Positions 32,618 through 42,186 of a DNA stretch of 64,000 nucleotides are shown piece after piece (the stretch's first letter is position 1; the number at the start of each line of letters is the position of its first letter). The stretch is taken from positions 644,001 to 708,000 of the forward strand of contig JASJDC010000002.1 of the NCBI GenBank assembly GCA_030065235.1, written 5' to 3'. Origin of the DNA: Alphaproteobacteria bacterium (GTDB lineage Bacteria; Pseudomonadota; Alphaproteobacteria; UBA8366; Aestuariispiraceae). Below the pieces are notes generated by a model. The model was not told where the DNA came from and ran no database searches. It saw nothing but the letters and a program-made list of their open reading frames with translations. The translations under genes were made by a program, and so were the position numbers.

Positions 32618-33325
32618 GTGACCGGCGGCGACGCGGATCCCGACGCGCCGGCGCGACGCTTCTTCGGGCGCCGCAAGGGGCGGCCGTTGAGAGGTCGCCG
32701 CCAAGCCTTGCTCGACACGCTGTTGCCGCGTGTTTCGGTCCCCGCGGGCGACGAGCCGCTCGACCCAAAAAGCCTGTTCCCTATGGCGATCGACGCCGTA
32801 TGGCTCGAAATCGGCTTCGGCGGCGGCGAGCATCTGGCGCAGCAAGCACAAGCGCGGCCTAAAACAGGCTTCATCGGCTGCGAGCCTTTCGTGAACGGGG
32901 TGGCGAGCCTGCTCGGCCAGATCGAGGAACAAAGGCTCGAGAATGTCCGCGTCCATGCCGACGACGCCGGGCCGCTAATCGCCCGCCTCCCGGACGGCTG
33001 CTTCGACTGTCTCGCGATCCTATTCCCCGACCCATGGCCGAAGCGTCGCCATTGGCGACGACGGGTGATCGGGCCGGCGACGCTGCCCGCCTATACTCGG
33101 ATCCTGAGGCCGGGCGGGGAATTCAGAATCGCCACTGATCACGCCGGCTATCTGGAATGGATCCTGCGCGCTGCGACGGCGCAGCCTGAGCTCGACTGGC
33201 TGGCGGAGAGCCCCGGGGACTGGCGCGCGCGGCCCGACAGCCCGCACGATCCCTGGCCCGCGACCCGCTACGAACGGAAATCCCTGGCCGGCCGTCCGCA
33301 TTTCCTGACGTTTCGACGCCGATAG
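32618..33325 (+). CDS. trmB: tRNA (guanine-N7-)-methyltransferase
   Basis: TrmB methylates G46 of tRNAs using SAM. The 235-residue protein shows the Rossmann motif LEIGFGGGEHLAQQA near residues 68-82, IGCEPFVNGVA, and the catalytic ILFPDPWPKRRHWRRR block diagnostic of the family; TRYERKSLAGR near the C-terminus is also typical. The GTG start lies 12 nt after metK with no clear ribosome-binding site. Its co-location with metK, the SAM source, is conserved in alphaproteobacteria; the rimP-nusA genes that often follow are absent here. Confidence 0.94.
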   Translation: MTGGDADPDAPARRFFGRRKGRPLRGRRQALLDTLLPRVSVPAGDEPLDPKSLFPMAIDAVWLEIGFGGGEHLAQQAQARPKTGFIGCEPFVNGVASLLGQIEEQRLENVRVHADDAGPLIARLPDGCFDCLAILFPDPWPKRRHWRRRVIGPATLPAYTRILRPGGEFRIATDHAGYLEWILRAATAQPELDWLAESPGDWRARPDSPHDPWPATRYERKSLAGRPHFLTFRRR

Positions 33326-33408
33326 GCCGGGCGCAGCCTGTGCCATTCATCACTGCGCTTCGCGGACGGCTTCGGCTAAGAGTCACTCGAATTTGGAGAC
33401 AGACCCCG

Positions 33409-33810
33409 ATGGTCGACGCCATTCTCAGACCCGCGCTCAGCGGACTGTCCGCCGCCGCAACGCGGGTTGCGGTCAGCGCCGACAACATCGCCAATGCGCA
33501 GACAACCGGCCGGATTGGCGCCGCCCCCGGCTCGGAAGACGCGGCGTATCAAGCGCGCCAAGTCACTCAGACCGCTATCCAGCGCGGCGGCGTCCGCACG
33601 ACGGTCGGACCTGCGGACCCGGCGACCGTGGCGGTCTTCGATCCGCGCTCGCCCCTCGCCAATTCGGACGGCCTGGTCGCCGCGCCGAATGTTGATTTCG
33701 GCCAAGAACTCGTCAACCAATCCGCCTCGCGTACGGCCTTCGCCGCCAGCGCCGCCCTGGTGCGGGCCGTCGACGAACAGTCGGACACGCTACTCGACAT
33801 TCTCTCCTGA
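33409..33810 (+). CDS. FlgC-like flagellar basal-body rod family protein, orphan
   Basis: A 133-residue protein with the N-terminal rod signature LSGLSAAATRVAVSADNIANAQTTG and the C-terminal rod-domain form NVDFGQELVNQSASRTAFAASAALVRAVDE. Both ends match FlgC-type proximal rod proteins, which polymerise at the base of the flagellum. No other flagellar gene lies within the window, and it sits between trmB and alkB, so it may be a stand-alone member with another role. A GGAG element lies 11 nt before the ATG at 33409; an upstream GTG at 33340 has no support. Confidence 0.75.
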   Translation: MVDAILRPALSGLSAAATRVAVSADNIANAQTTGRIGAAPGSEDAAYQARQVTQTAIQRGGVRTTVGPADPATVAVFDPRSPLANSDGLVAAPNVDFGQELVNQSASRTAFAASAALVRAVDEQSDTLLDILS

Positions 33811-33816
33811 CGCTCT

Positions 33817-34443
33817 TCAGGCGCGGGTCACCCGGCGCAGGGTGAGATTGAGCCGCTGCGGCGACGTCAACAGAGTGGAGCTGTCCGGCACGATCCGGTC
33901 GATCCCGTGATAGAAATGGCGGCTCTTGCCGGCCAGCGCCAGCACGTCGCCGGAGCTCAGTTTCATCCGTCGGGTCGGGTCTCCCCGTCGCAGCCCGCCT
34001 AGTCGAAACCAGGCGTCGGCGCCCAGCGAGACCGACAAGACCGGCGTCTCCAGATCCTCCTCATCGCGATCCCGATGCAGCCCCATTCTCGCGCCCGCCT
34101 GACCGTACCAGTTAATCAAGCAGGCCTCGGGCGGCGGGGCGTCTGGCAGTATATCCGACCACAGCGCCAGCAGCCGCGCCGGGATCGGCGGCCAGGGCGC
34201 GCCGGTCGCCGGATGAGTCGCCTGATAACGATAACCGTCTTGTTTATCGGTCACCCAGCCCAGCGCGCCGGCGTTGCTCATCCGCACCGACAGCGGCGCG
34301 CCGCTGCGCGGCATGGTCGGCGTATAGAGCGGGGCGCGACGCAGCACGGCGCGCACATCCTCAAGCAGAACCTGCTGCGCGGCGCGATCGAGCCAACCCG
34401 GCGCCCAGATCAAACCATCTTCGCCGTGCAGCGGCGCCGCCAT
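33817..34443 (-). CDS. alkB: 2-oxoglutarate/Fe(II) dioxygenase AlkB
   Basis: AlkB oxidatively removes alkyl groups from 1-methyladenine and 3-methylcytosine in DNA and RNA. In this 208-residue protein the iron ligands are His123, Asp125 (in MGLHRDRDE) and His179 (in RHFYHGIDR), and Arg203 near LNLTLRRV is placed to bind 2-oxoglutarate. NWYGQAGARMG is the conserved Asn-x-Tyr region. No ada gene or adaptive-response operon is near. It is divergent from dnaK across 284 nt and converges on the FlgC-like gene with a 6-nt gap. Confidence 0.92.
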   Translation of the reverse strand: MAAPLHGEDGLIWAPGWLDRAAQQVLLEDVRAVLRRAPLYTPTMPRSGAPLSVRMSNAGALGWVTDKQDGYRYQATHPATGAPWPPIPARLLALWSDILPDAPPPEACLINWYGQAGARMGLHRDRDEEDLETPVLSVSLGADAWFRLGGLRRGDPTRRMKLSSGDVLALAGKSRHFYHGIDRIVPDSSTLLTSPQRLNLTLRRVTRA

Positions 34444-34502
34444 ACCGTTTTACCTCGATCAACAGTTATTCCGATGGGCCGGCGCGTGGAGTCGGGAAAT
34501 CC

Positions 34503-34534
34503 GTTGCAAGCCCCCGGACGCCTCCCTATATCCG
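34503..34534 (+). promoter_or_regulatory. Sigma-32 (RpoH) type promoter upstream of dnaK
   Basis: CCTATATCCG at 34525-34534 fits every fixed position of the alphaproteobacterial RpoH -10 consensus CYTATNTNNG. GTTG at 34503-34506 stands 18 nt upstream, one base from the CTTG -35 core. The element lies about 194 nt before the dnaK start, implying a long leader. Heat-shock control of dnaK is expected from other alphaproteobacteria. Confidence 0.58.
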
Positions 34535-34727
34535 CCACAACGACGGTATCCAACCGACCCTTTTCCGCACTGTCGAGACCCCGGGGCGCGCGTCGCTGAG
34601 ACCGCCGCCCATCGCACGGCGATCGGCCCCTCCCGGCCGCGAGAATGATTGTGCGCCCTAAAGGGACTTCGTCACGGCGCCGCGCGGCGGGCCAATCGAA
34701 GTCTGCTTGACCATAGGAGACGAGTGA

Positions 34728-36659
<1,932 letters not shown>

Positions 36660-36670
36660 TCTTGTCCGTT

Positions 36671-36713
36671 AAAGGGCGCGAGGAACCGCCGTTTCTCGCG
36701 CCCTTTCGCTTTT
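36671..36713 (+). terminator. Strong intrinsic terminator between dnaK and dnaJ
   Basis: AAAGGGCGCGAG at 36671-36682 pairs perfectly with CTCGCGCCCTTT at 36695-36706 (12 bp, 12-nt loop), and TTTCGCTTTT follows. It begins 12 nt after the dnaK stop. Some read-through or a separate promoter must supply dnaJ. Confidence 0.8.
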
Positions 36714-36790
36714 CCGGCCCCCTTTTTCATGGACCGTCTCTCATAGACCTGCGTCCCGGGGCGTCCTTCTGAACGACGCGATTCACTTCC

Positions 36791-37924
36791 ATGGCAAAAC
36801 GCGACTATTACGAAATCTTGGGCGTCTCCAAGGACGCGGACGCCGGCGCGTTGAAGAGCGCCTATCGCCGTATGGCGATGAAATATCACCCTGATAAAAA
36901 CCAGGGCGACGCCGAAGCCGAGGCGCGCTTCAAGGAAGTCAACGAAGCCTATGAGGTCCTGAAGGACGATCAGAAGCGCGCCGCTTATGACCGGTTCGGC
37001 CATGAAGCGTTCGATCAGGCTGGCGGTTTCGGCGGCGGCGGCGCGGGCGGCGCCGGTTTCGGCGGCTTCACCGACATTTTCGAGGAAATGTTCGGCGATT
37101 TCATGGGCGGCGGCCGGCGTGGCGGTCAGCAACAGCGCGGCGCCGATCTACGCTATAATCTGGAAATCAGCCTGGAGGACGCCTTCAAGGGCCGTCAGGT
37201 CGAAGTGAAGGTGCCGAGCTCGGTCGTCTGCAGCGCCTGCGACGGCAGCGGCGCCGAGGAAGGGGCTAAGCCGAAAACCTGCCCGACCTGTCACGGCGCC
37301 GGTAAAATCCGCGCCCAGCAGGGCTTTTTCACCATCGAACGAACCTGCCCGACCTGTCAGGGTCAGGGCACCTTCATCGACAATCCCTGCAAACTCTGCA
37401 ACGGAACGGGCCGGGAATCGAAGGAGAAGACGCTCTCGGTCAATGTACCGAAAGGCGTCGAGGACGGCACCCGCATCCGTCTATCGGGCGAGGGTGAGGC
37501 GGGGCTGCGCGGCTCGCCGCCGGGCGATCTTTATATTTTTATCTCGGTCGCGCCGCACCGGATTTTCCAGCGCGAAGGGGCGAATATCTTCTGCCGCGTG
37601 CCCTTGAACATGGCCGACGCGACGCTTGGCGCGGAGATCGAAGTGCCGACCGTCGATGGCGGCCGGGCCAAGGTGAAAGTCCCGCCCGGGGCCCAGACCG
37701 GCCAACAGTTCCGGCTCCGCAACAAAGGCATGTCGGTGCTGCAAAGCGCAGGCCGCGGCGATATGTATATCGAAATGCTGATCGAGACGCCGGTCAATCT
37801 GACCAAGCGCCAGAAAGAGCTTCTCGAAGAGTTCCGCAAGGCCGGCCAAGGCCGCTCCACCAGCCCCGAATCCGAGGGTTTCTTCAGCAAGGTCAAGGAA
37901 TTCTGGGACGACCTGACCGAATAG
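36791..37924 (+). CDS. dnaJ: Co-chaperone DnaJ (Hsp40)
   Basis: DnaJ delivers substrates to DnaK and stimulates its ATPase. The 377-residue class A protein has a J domain (1-70) with the HPD motif in KYHPDKN, then a Gly/Phe-rich stretch (about 75-105). Four zinc-binding repeats follow: [24 protein letters not shown] and CKLCNGTG. Two C-terminal beta domains complete it. All parts are complete. It lies 131 nt after dnaK, beyond a terminator, and dapB follows after 78 nt. Confidence 0.97.
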   Translation: MAKRDYYEILGVSKDADAGALKSAYRRMAMKYHPDKNQGDAEAEARFKEVNEAYEVLKDDQKRAAYDRFGHEAFDQAGGFGGGGAGGAGFGGFTDIFEEMFGDFMGGGRRGGQQQRGADLRYNLEISLEDAFKGRQVEVKVPSSVVCSACDGSGAEEGAKPKTCPTCHGAGKIRAQQGFFTIERTCPTCQGQGTFIDNPCKLCNGTGRESKEKTLSVNVPKGVEDGTRIRLSGEGEAGLRGSPPGDLYIFISVAPHRIFQREGANIFCRVPLNMADATLGAEIEVPTVDGGRAKVKVPPGAQTGQQFRLRNKGMSVLQSAGRGDMYIEMLIETPVNLTKRQKELLEEFRKAGQGRSTSPESEGFFSKVKEFWDDLTE

Positions 37925-38002
37925 CGCCCCGTCCGGTTAGGTCTTGCACCCATCTACGCCTTGTGGCGCTCTCCAAGCGTTACTCTACGGGGAACGCGTA
38001 TC

Positions 38003-38854
38003 ATGACTTCATTGAACATCGTCGTCGCAGGGGCGGCCGGTCGGATGGGCCAGATGCTAGTCGCCGAAGTGGCCGAAACCGAAGCCTGCCATCTCAGAGG
38101 GGCGACGGAGCCGGAGGGCTCCCCCGCGCTGGGCGCCGATCCGGGCGTCTTGGCGGGCGCTGCGCCAACGGGGCTGGCGATCCAGGAAGACCCGGCGGGA
38201 CTGATCGCCGCGGCTGATGTGGTGATCGACTTCACCACGCCGCAAGCGACCGTCGCCCACGCCCGTCTCGCGGCGCAGGCCGGCACCGCGCTGGTGGTCG
38301 GGACCACCGGCCTGTCGGCTGAGGACGAGAATTCCCTCTCGCTCGCCGCCCGCCATGTGCCGGTGGTCTATGCCGCGAATTACAGTCCCGGCGTCACCTT
38401 GCTTCTCGATCTGGTCAAACGCGCCGCGGCGGCGCTGGATGCGGATTACGACATCGACATCCTGGAAATGCATCACCGGCACAAGGTCGACGCGCCGTCC
38501 GGCACCGCCCTCGCCTTAGGCAAGGCGGCGGCGGTCGGCCGCGGCGTCGATCATGAGACGGTCAAACAGACCGTGCGGTCCGGCCAGACCGGCGCGCGGC
38601 CGCGCGGCGAGATCGGCTATGCAACGCTACGCGGCGGCGATGTGGTCGGCGAGCATGACGTCATCTTCGCGACCGAGGGCGAGCGGTTGACCTTGAGCCA
38701 TAAGGCCAGCGCCCGGCGGGTCTTCGCCGCCGGCGCGGTAAAGGCGGCGCTCTGGACGGCGGGCAAACATCCCGGCCTCTACGATATGCGCGATGTCCTG
38801 GGACTGCGCAGAGAGGCGGCCGAGACCATTCCGGATGCGGAACGGCATCTGTAG
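38003..38854 (+). CDS. dapB: 4-hydroxy-tetrahydrodipicolinate reductase
   Basis: DapB reduces hydroxy-tetrahydrodipicolinate in the diaminopimelate/lysine pathway. The 283-residue protein begins with the dinucleotide-binding motif VVAGAAGRMGQML; VVIDFTTPQATV, the catalytic region ILEMHHRHKVDAPSGTAL (paired His and Lys) and GEIGYATLRGGDVVGEHDV are intact. The start at 38003 fits the normal N-terminus. Its position after dnaKJ is common in alphaproteobacteria. It converges on the DUF2244 gene 13 nt away. Confidence 0.96.
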   Translation: MTSLNIVVAGAAGRMGQMLVAEVAETEACHLRGATEPEGSPALGADPGVLAGAAPTGLAIQEDPAGLIAAADVVIDFTTPQATVAHARLAAQAGTALVVGTTGLSAEDENSLSLAARHVPVVYAANYSPGVTLLLDLVKRAAAALDADYDIDILEMHHRHKVDAPSGTALALGKAAAVGRGVDHETVKQTVRSGQTGARPRGEIGYATLRGGDVVGEHDVIFATEGERLTLSHKASARRVFAAGAVKAALWTAGKHPGLYDMRDVLGLRREAAETIPDAERHL

Positions 38855-38867
38855 TCCTTCCGACGCG

Positions 38868-39407
38868 TCAGGCCTTCAGATGGTCCGGCGAGCGATATTG
38901 CTCCAAGGCCGACTGCAAAGCGCGGGCGACCTCCAGACGTTCGCCGGGCGTCAGGAACTCGCCGAGCACTACGCCCTTGCCATGACTCGCCAGCACAAGC
39001 TGGCTGTGATGCGCCGGCGGATCGTCCATCCGCACCGATAGCCAGGCTGGCTCGAGCGTTAGGCGCGTTCGGCGGCCGTTGGGCAACGTCCGGAGAATCT
39101 CTAACCCGGCGTCGGTCAGGCGCAGCCGCTCCGACCGTTTCGCATCGCGGTAGTTCAGCTTGAAAGCGAAGAACAACATCAGGATTTCGAGCCCGGCGAA
39201 GCCAGCGACTGGCCAGGCCCCGGCGAGCGAGAAGGCCAGGCCGACGGCGAACCCGCCGAGCGCGATCGCGCCCATCACCAGCATGAAACCATGCGGACCC
39301 AACGACCGGTGCGGCTGCAGCGTCGCATCGAAATAAATCGAACCGTCTGGAGACTCGGCAGCCGGCGCGGATCCGTCCTGTTTCTGTGCGGGCGGCGGTT
39401 GGGTCAT
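38868..39407 (-). CDS. DUF2244 family integral membrane protein
   Basis: A 179-residue protein of the uncharacterised DUF2244 family. After a Pro/Gln-rich N-terminal tail and YFDATLQPHRSLGPHGF, two membrane helices (about 50-72 and 73-92) include GFAGLEILMLFFAFKLNYRDAK, the family hallmark. The soluble C-terminal half is a beta-rich region with PAWLSVRMDD and FLTPGERLEVARAL. Function is unknown. It is divergent from nth, a pairing seen repeatedly in alphaproteobacteria. Confidence 0.85.
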   Translation of the reverse strand: MTQPPPAQKQDGSAPAAESPDGSIYFDATLQPHRSLGPHGFMLVMGAIALGGFAVGLAFSLAGAWPVAGFAGLEILMLFFAFKLNYRDAKRSERLRLTDAGLEILRTLPNGRRTRLTLEPAWLSVRMDDPPAHHSQLVLASHGKGVVLGEFLTPGERLEVARALQSALEQYRSPDHLKA

Positions 39408-39522
39408 CGTCGCTGTCCTTCCCGACCCGGCATGCTATAGGACGGGTCTCATCGCATGCTATCGGAGCGTGCGGCGCGTGCGCCACCCCGCGCGCCCGCT
39501 CATAGTGTCACAGGTCCCGCCT

Positions 39523-40170
39523 ATGCCGCGCATGAAAAACGCCGATGTCGAAACCTTTTTCGCCCGTCTGGCGGAAAAAACGCCCGAACCGAAAGGCGAG
39601 CTGGATTATGTAAATCCCTACACGCTTCTGGTCGCGGTCGCCCTGTCGGCCCAGGCGACCGACGTCTCGGTCAACAAGGCGACGGGTCCTTTGTTCAAGC
39701 GCGTGACCACGCCGCAACAGATGCTCGAGCTGGGAGAGGCCGGGCTGAAAGACCATATCAAGACCATTGGTCTTTATAATTCCAAGGCCAAGAACGTGAT
39801 CGCCATGGCGCGATTGCTGATCGAAGAGCATGGCGGTGAGGTCCCACAAGACCGCGAGGCCCTGGAGAAGCTGCCCGGCGTCGGCCGTAAGACCGCAAAT
39901 GTCGTTCTGAATATGGCCTTCGGCATGCCGACCATCGCGGTGGATACGCATCTTTTCCGCGTCTCCAACCGCACGGGCTTGGCGGCGGGCAAAACGCCGC
40001 TGGCGGTCGAGAAGGCGCTTGAGAAACGGGTGCCGGAACCCTATCGGCTGCACGCCCATCATTGGCTGATCCTGCATGGGCGCTATGTCTGCAAGGCGCG
40101 CAAGCCGGACTGCCCCGCCTGTGTCGTCCGGGATGTCTGCGGCTTCAAGGCCAAGACCACGCCCGCCTGA
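39523..40170 (+). CDS. nth: Endonuclease III
   Basis: Nth is a base-excision repair glycosylase/AP lyase for oxidised pyrimidines. The 215-residue protein has the helix-hairpin-helix LPGVGRKTANVVL with catalytic Lys, then VDTHLFRVSNR with the catalytic Asp. A complete [4Fe-4S] loop follows, C-x6-C-x2-C-x5-C, in CKARKPDCPACVVRDVC. The ATG at 39523 begins the usual N-terminus; another ATG lies three codons later. A hotdog thioesterase gene follows 24 nt downstream. Confidence 0.96.
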   Translation: MPRMKNADVETFFARLAEKTPEPKGELDYVNPYTLLVAVALSAQATDVSVNKATGPLFKRVTTPQQMLELGEAGLKDHIKTIGLYNSKAKNVIAMARLLIEEHGGEVPQDREALEKLPGVGRKTANVVLNMAFGMPTIAVDTHLFRVSNRTGLAAGKTPLAVEKALEKRVPEPYRLHAHHWLILHGRYVCKARKPDCPACVVRDVCGFKAKTTPA

Positions 40171-40194
40171 CGCCAGCTATAGGGAAATAAGGTG

Positions 40195-40626
40195 ATGCGC
40201 TACCAGACCGACGACCCGGTTCGCGAGTTTAACGCCATGGCGCAGACCGGCTTGCCGGGCCTGCTCGGCGTCGAGATGGTCTCGATCGAAGACGATGTCT
40301 ATCACAGCAAGATGGCGGTCGCGGCGCACCATATGGCGCCGAACGGCTATCTTCACGCCGCCAGCATCGTCGCCCTGGCCGACACGACCTGCGGCTTCGC
40401 CTGCCGCAGCAAACTGCCCGAGGGCGCGCGTGGCTTCACCACGGCCGAATTAAAGAGCAACCATATGGGCACGGCGCGCGAGGGCGTGATCCATTGCAAG
40501 GCATCGCCGCTGCATCTGGGCCGCACGACGCAAGTCTGGGACGCGCAGGTCTACAATCCCGACAACAGCAAGACCTTGGCCGCCTTCCGCTGCACTCAGA
40601 TCGTACTCTGGCCGACGACGACCTAG
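40195..40626 (+). CDS. PaaI-like hotdog-fold thioesterase
   Basis: A 143-residue hotdog protein. HMAPNGYLHAASIVALADTTCGFAC contains the central helix and its HG-like turn, and TTAELKSNHMGTAREG matches the beta region of the 4HBT/PaaI family. These enzymes cleave acyl-CoA or aryl-CoA thioesters; the substrate here cannot be read. A purine-rich AATAAGG element precedes the ATG; a GTG one codon earlier is an alternative. The stop overlaps the end of the convergent lipoprotein gene by four bases. Confidence 0.82.
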   Translation: MRYQTDDPVREFNAMAQTGLPGLLGVEMVSIEDDVYHSKMAVAAHHMAPNGYLHAASIVALADTTCGFACRSKLPEGARGFTTAELKSNHMGTAREGVIHCKASPLHLGRTTQVWDAQVYNPDNSKTLAAFRCTQIVLWPTTT

Positions 40627-41183
40627 CCCGACCGGAGCTGCTGGGCGCGTATCATCGCCGCCAGACAGGCCCGGCGCTCCTCAAGGCTCGCCGCCGCGCC
40701 GCGCAAATCGACAAAGCGCACTTCCAACCCGCCCGGCGCCGGCGGCGCGTCCGCATCCCGCTCGGAACCAGCCGATTCGGCCGGTCCGTACAGAAACACA
40801 TCCAGGGCGCAGCTGCGGCCGCCCGCCGCGCCGCGATATTGCCAGACCTCGGCGGCGCCGTCGCGGCGGATCAGATCCGGCGCGCCAAGCAGTTGGGCGA
40901 CGGCGACGCCGCTCTGGCCGAGAAATTGATCGGGATCGTCATTCACCGGCTCGGGCTCCGGCGGCGGCGCGGGTCTAGCCGCCATCCGCGCCTGTTCTGA
41001 GGGACCCTGTCGCCGCGGGGCTGCGGCCGCCGGCGGCTTCGGCGCTTGGGTGGCGGTCTCGCGCACCGCCGGATTTTCAGTCTTGGTCTTGTTCGGCTGC
41101 GGCGGCGGCGTGCACGCGGGCACAGCGATCAGCGCCGCTGACAGAAGGGCCCCCGCCAAAACGCCCTGAATCGCGCCCCTCAT
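40623..41183 (-). CDS. Putative lipoprotein with disordered Pro/Ala-rich stretch
   Basis: A 186-residue protein with a lipoprotein-like signal peptide ending in a VPAC lipobox (Cys near residue 25). A Pro/Ala/Lys-rich low-complexity stretch (about 26-80) follows. The folded C-terminal part (about 85-186) has FLGQSGVAVAQLLGAPDLIRRDGAAEVWQY, similar to SmpA/OmlA-like folds that begin with a small helix and an EVWQYR strand. Its start overlaps the stop of the EI24-like gene by four bases (ATGA), so the pair is coupled. Specific function unknown. Confidence 0.68.
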   Translation of the reverse strand: MRGAIQGVLAGALLSAALIAVPACTPPPQPNKTKTENPAVRETATQAPKPPAAAAPRRQGPSEQARMAARPAPPPEPEPVNDDPDQFLGQSGVAVAQLLGAPDLIRRDGAAEVWQYRGAAGGRSCALDVFLYGPAESAGSERDADAPPAPGGLEVRFVDLRGAAASLEERRACLAAMIRAQQLRSG

Positions 41184-42052
41184 GCGCTTGGATCGCGCAG
41201 ATCGCCGCGGCCCGAGCGCTGCGCGACATCGCTGGACGCGCCGGCCCGCGGCCCCGCCGCGTGAGCGCCGCGCTCGGCCGCATCCTGCGTGGGCATGTCG
41301 CTCTCGATCGGTACGCCTTCCCGCGCGCGCACAGCCTCGAAAACATGCACCATCATCGCCGCCGCCAGGACCGGCGTGAATAGGTTGAGGATCGGGATCG
41401 TCATCCCGAACACGATCAGCGCGCCGCCCAGCGTGATCAGCGCGCCGCACCGTTTACGCAGCAAAAGGGCGGTATGGGGCGAAAGGCGCCGGACCGCGAC
41501 CATCTCGTAAAACTCACGTCCGACAAGATAGCCGTTCAGCCAATAATAAAAGACCAGGTTGAACGGCGGCAGAAACAGCAACAGCGCATAGATCGGCAGC
41601 GCCAGGATGTTGACCCCGATTGTGACGCCAAGGAACTTCGCCGATTCGCCGATGATCTCCGTCAGCTTCTGAGCGCGCGGCGGCGGCCGGCCGGCATAGT
41701 GCACGTCCTCGACCGCGCCGGCGATTTTATCCAGAAACAGGCTGACGATCATGGTCGTGACCGCCGGGAACAGCAGGAAAGTGACGCTCAGCATCACCGA
41801 GAAAAAGGCGAGATCGACCAGCCAACCGAGCCAATCGCCGACCCACTCGATCGCCGCGACGACGCCGCCGAAAATCCAGCCTACATAGGGAAGATCGGAC
41901 CACGGGATCACCCCGACCACCCAACTGGCCGCAATCCAAAGAATGGTGAAGACAATTATCGCGCCTGCGACCCCCATCATCATCACGTTGCGAAAGGCGG
42001 GGTCCCCTGTTTGCGCGAAGGCGCGCGACAGGCTGCGGATCAATATCGTCAT
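41180..42052 (-). CDS. EI24/CysZ-like integral membrane protein
   Basis: A 290-residue membrane protein with four to six hydrophobic segments (about 27-50, 78-110, 150-180, 210-245). LPPFNLVFYYWLNGYLVGREFYEMVA is the recognisable EI24/CysZ block, and the early AFAQTGDPAFR also fits. E. coli CysZ takes up sulfate, but many alphaproteobacterial members are unstudied and lack a cys context, as here. The hydrophilic C-terminus (about 250-290) is unconserved. The start codon lies 135 nt beyond the end of the cyclase gene, with a plausible promoter between. Confidence 0.78.
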   Translation of the reverse strand: MTILIRSLSRAFAQTGDPAFRNVMMMGVAGAIIVFTILWIAASWVVGVIPWSDLPYVGWIFGGVVAAIEWVGDWLGWLVDLAFFSVMLSVTFLLFPAVTTMIVSLFLDKIAGAVEDVHYAGRPPPRAQKLTEIIGESAKFLGVTIGVNILALPIYALLLFLPPFNLVFYYWLNGYLVGREFYEMVAVRRLSPHTALLLRKRCGALITLGGALIVFGMTIPILNLFTPVLAAAMMVHVFEAVRAREGVPIESDMPTQDAAERGAHAAGPRAGASSDVAQRSGRGDLRDPSA

Positions 42053-42119
42053 CGGAAGCTTCCTAGATGAGGCGCTGGCGACGAAACGACGGGCGAGAAG
42101 CCGGTCGACCAGTCTTCGG

Positions 42120-42148
42120 TATGTAGAGCCGGCTTTCCCGGATCACAA
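42120..42148 (-). promoter_or_regulatory. Candidate promoter for the EI24-lipoprotein pair
   Basis: On the minus strand TTGTGA and TACATA are spaced by exactly 17 nt. The -10 ends 67 nt before the EI24 start. By-eye consensus match only. Confidence 0.42.
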
Positions 42149-42186
42149 GTCGGCGGCTGTGCCGACCCTCGGTCGAACCGGATCGC

